Source: a virus. Taken from it: DNA of 40,856 nucleotides. The position numbers and the translations under genes are program-made. Positions 39,647-40,856 of the stretch are shown here, in pieces. The notes under the pieces are model-generated. The model was not told the origin of the DNA. It saw only the letters and a program-made list of their open reading frames with translations, and made no database searches. The DNA lies in IMG/VR virus record IMGVR_UViG_3300034418_007345, positions 1-40,856 of that record. One strand, written 5' to 3'. Numbering within the stretch: position 1 is the first letter of the stretch; each line of letters begins with the position of its first letter.

Positions 39647-40399
39647 TTATATTCCTCCCCATTTCCATGCAAGATAGCCCTCAACTTTTTGTCGGTCTTC
39701 GGTCGTTACTAAATCGCTCGATGTAATTATTTCAGCAACAGCTCCATCCGTTACCTGCTGCGCACCTGCAAAATCTCGCCCGATCGTGTTTATTGTTAAA
39801 TCTGACGCACCCAGTGTTTGACTGAATGTCGTGACCGTTCCACCGTAAATATTGAGCTTTACCTCATCGTTTGCAGTATCAAGTTGAACGCAACCAAATG
39901 CATATTCTGCCGTAGATCCACCGGCAATTTCAGAGAGAATGGTCTGCGTAGATGCGCTTCGGTATTCAAGACGTTCGCCATTGACATTCCATGTCGGTAT
40001 AAACGAACCGGGATCCGCACCGCTCAACTGCGGGTACGTTGATGAACCTCTATTCGCTAAAATGAAAACTGTAGCAGACGTTGTAAATTCGGGGATCGAA
40101 AAGAAATCATCAATAGCATCAAATTGAATTACACGTCGATTGTTGAGGTCAATTGGATTAGTCGGCTGTGATGTTGCTGTTGCTTGGCTTGCGTTCCTGT
40201 CATTCCCGCTTTTATCATCCCACTGGACAACATGATTAGAACCACCCGGACCAGGACCACCGCCACCTCGTAGCGTGATCGTGCTTGCATCATCTGCATC
40301 TAACCATAAAGCTAACCCCGTAAGCTCAGCAGGAGTCCAAGATACGTTTCGCTGACTTTCAATTCCTAATCTTAAATTTAGTTTCAGCCCGAAACTCAT
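39647..40399 (-). CDS. Tail laminin-G-like protein (N-terminal half of split adhesin)
   Basis: 250 residues. WTPAELTGLALWLDADDAST opens a laminin-G-like domain, and VEGYLAWKWGGI ends it right at TAA. A Gly/Pro-rich loop (GGGGPGPGGS), missing in its paralogue, lies at about 47-56. ATG 40399 is preceded by TAAGGTA and the TATAATTA element. The first 57 codons are present again, with six differences, at 1-173. First gene of the GC-richer tail cassette. Confidence 0.75.
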   Translation of the reverse strand: MSFGLKLNLRLGIESQRNVSWTPAELTGLALWLDADDASTITLRGGGGPGPGGSNHVVQWDDKSGNDRNASQATATSQPTNPIDLNNRRVIQFDAIDDFFSIPEFTTSATVFILANRGSSTYPQLSGADPGSFIPTWNVNGERLEYRSASTQTILSEIAGGSTAEYAFGCVQLDTANDEVKLNIYGGTVTTFSQTLGASDLTINTIGRDFAGAQQVTDGAVAEIITSSDLVTTEDRQKVEGYLAWKWGGI

Positions 40400-40404
40400 T
40401 ACCT

Positions 40405-40412
40405 TAATTATA
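40405..40412 (-). promoter_or_regulatory. TATAATTA element before tail cassette
   Basis: Leftward reading TTTCAGTTATAATTAAGGTA then ATG. Identical to the left-end copy at 179-186. TAAGG doubles as the ribosome site. It is also one of the two direct repeats that border the 218-base insertion. Confidence 0.5.
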
Positions 40413-40417
40413 ACTGA

Positions 40418-40635
40418 AATTTAAAAACCAGCTAACACCTAATCCTTAATCAATCTAGAATCATAAAGAAAACCGCTCCGCAGCTTTATCAGTGTTAGGG
40501 GATATAGTTAATCACTCTATACCAAAAGGAATAGCTACTGGCTATTACAGGGCACTTAATTGATTAGATCAAGTATTGCCTCACGTCCTACGTTTCCTTC
40601 GAGATTTCAGACGTTCTTTTTAATTATATCAGTTA
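40418..40635. other. 218-base insertion present in only one copy of the locus
   Basis: The left end joins ACTGAAA directly to CCCCACGA. Here 218 bases intervene, bordered by TTAATTATAACTGAAA and TTAATTATATCAGTTAAA. Recombination between these two imperfect repeats would give the left-end form exactly. The insert codes for nothing evident. Read leftward it would be a leader of about 200 bases from the TATAATTA at 40621. Confidence 0.6.
40621..40628 (-). promoter_or_regulatory. TATAATTA element, distal copy
   Basis: Leftward reading AACTGATATAATTAAAAAG, with a TGA extension before TATAAT. Of all copies this and 22550 best resemble true promoters with room for a leader (about 215 bases to the tail gene). 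Confidence 0.5.
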
Positions 40636-40638
40636 AAC

Positions 40639-40654
40639 CCCACGAATTCGTGGG
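40639..40654. repeat. 16-base perfect palindrome
   Basis: CCCACGAATTCGTGGG. The left-end version at 196-209 keeps the arms with one change. It stands upstream of the distal TATAATTA, where it could be an operator or an RNA hairpin. Confidence 0.6.
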
Positions 40655-40681
40655 AATTAAAAAGGGTGCGGCAAATTACCG

Positions 40682-40752
40682 ATATAGGTAAATATTTGGA
40701 TATTTTACCGATATACTAGGAATATAGGTAAATATTTAGATATTTTACCGAT
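40682..40752. repeat. Two iterons of 31 bases, period 40
   Basis: 40682-40712 and 40722-40752 are identical except for one base. Each contains the inverted repeat GGTAAATAT..ATATTTTACC. The block replaces the unrelated GC-rich hairpin found at the same place in the left copy (224-251). Iterated palindromes suggest a protein-binding array or origin. Confidence 0.6.
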
Positions 40753-40775
40753 ACGGGGATCCCCGTTTCGACTAA

Positions 40776-40856
40776 TCAATTCCAAAATGGATTTTTAATT
40801 TTGTTATATTTTACAACCGCTTGATACATTAAGTTGCGGATTAAAAGATTAACTCC
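40776..40856 (-). CDS. DUF1353 gene, 3' end (truncated by window edge)
   Basis: Identical to 275-355: the last 26 codons and stop of the DUF1353 gene. It marks the overlap by which the contig closes on itself. Confidence 0.8.
   Translation of the reverse strand, partial: GVNLLIRNLMYQAVVKYNKIKNPFWN

Noticed and set aside
37269-40399. Diversity-generating retroelement acting on the duplicated adhesin modules
   Set aside because: No reverse transcriptase gene in the closable genome, and the differences are not limited to adenine positions by eye.

Overview
The window looks like a nearly complete, circularly closable genome of a tailed phage with a short-tailed, T7-like virion and a Gram-negative host. 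The last 98 bases (40759-40856) equal positions 258-355, so the contig closes to a circle of about 40.5 kb. The host species cannot be named from the sequence. Most of the DNA is clearly AT-rich. The tail cassette at 36.9-40.4 kb has visibly higher GC.

Layout. (1) A DUF1353 gene (275-658, minus) stands back to back with a rightward replication and lysis operon (858-7532). That operon holds a winged-helix initiator, a DnaB-type helicase, several tiny genes, a secreted metzincin protease, a T4-type lysozyme, a RuvC-like resolvase and, last, a full-length sigma-70-family factor. (2) A leftward virion operon (28485 down to 7533) holds a wHTH protein, four small genes, a terminase split into separate ATPase and nuclease cistrons, portal, scaffold, capsid, tail tube A and B, gp14/15/16-like ejection proteins, a T7-type fibre and a second adhesin. 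(3) A gene-poor 1.3-kb control region (28.5-29.8 kb) precedes a rightward early operon (29808-35522). That operon has many very small genes, a LuxR-type HTH, a PAPS-reductase-like PP-loop enzyme, a Rad52-type annealase and an SSB-like protein. (4) Two possible short RNAs, terminators, a membrane protein and an HNH protein lie at 35.5-36.6 kb. (5) A leftward tail cassette of duplicated laminin-G-like modules occupies 36.6-40.4 kb.

How it fits together. I see no T7-type RNA polymerase and no DNA polymerase. The phage appears to recruit host replication (initiator, DnaB-type helicase, SSB-like protein with a host-like C-terminal tip) and host RNA polymerase (own sigma factor). An 8-base element, TATAATTA, reads leftward in gene-boundary DNA at seven places (two are the two copies of one site). 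It lies in front of several virion or tail genes and is the best candidate for the target of the phage sigma factor. Early or regulatory promoters look like ordinary extended -10 sigma-70 promoters. Two of them carry an identical inverted-repeat operator.

The two ends of the window are diverged copies of one locus: six base differences in about 193 bp, a 218-bp insertion or deletion, and a swapped hairpin block. This records variation in the phage population at the tail-gene promoter.
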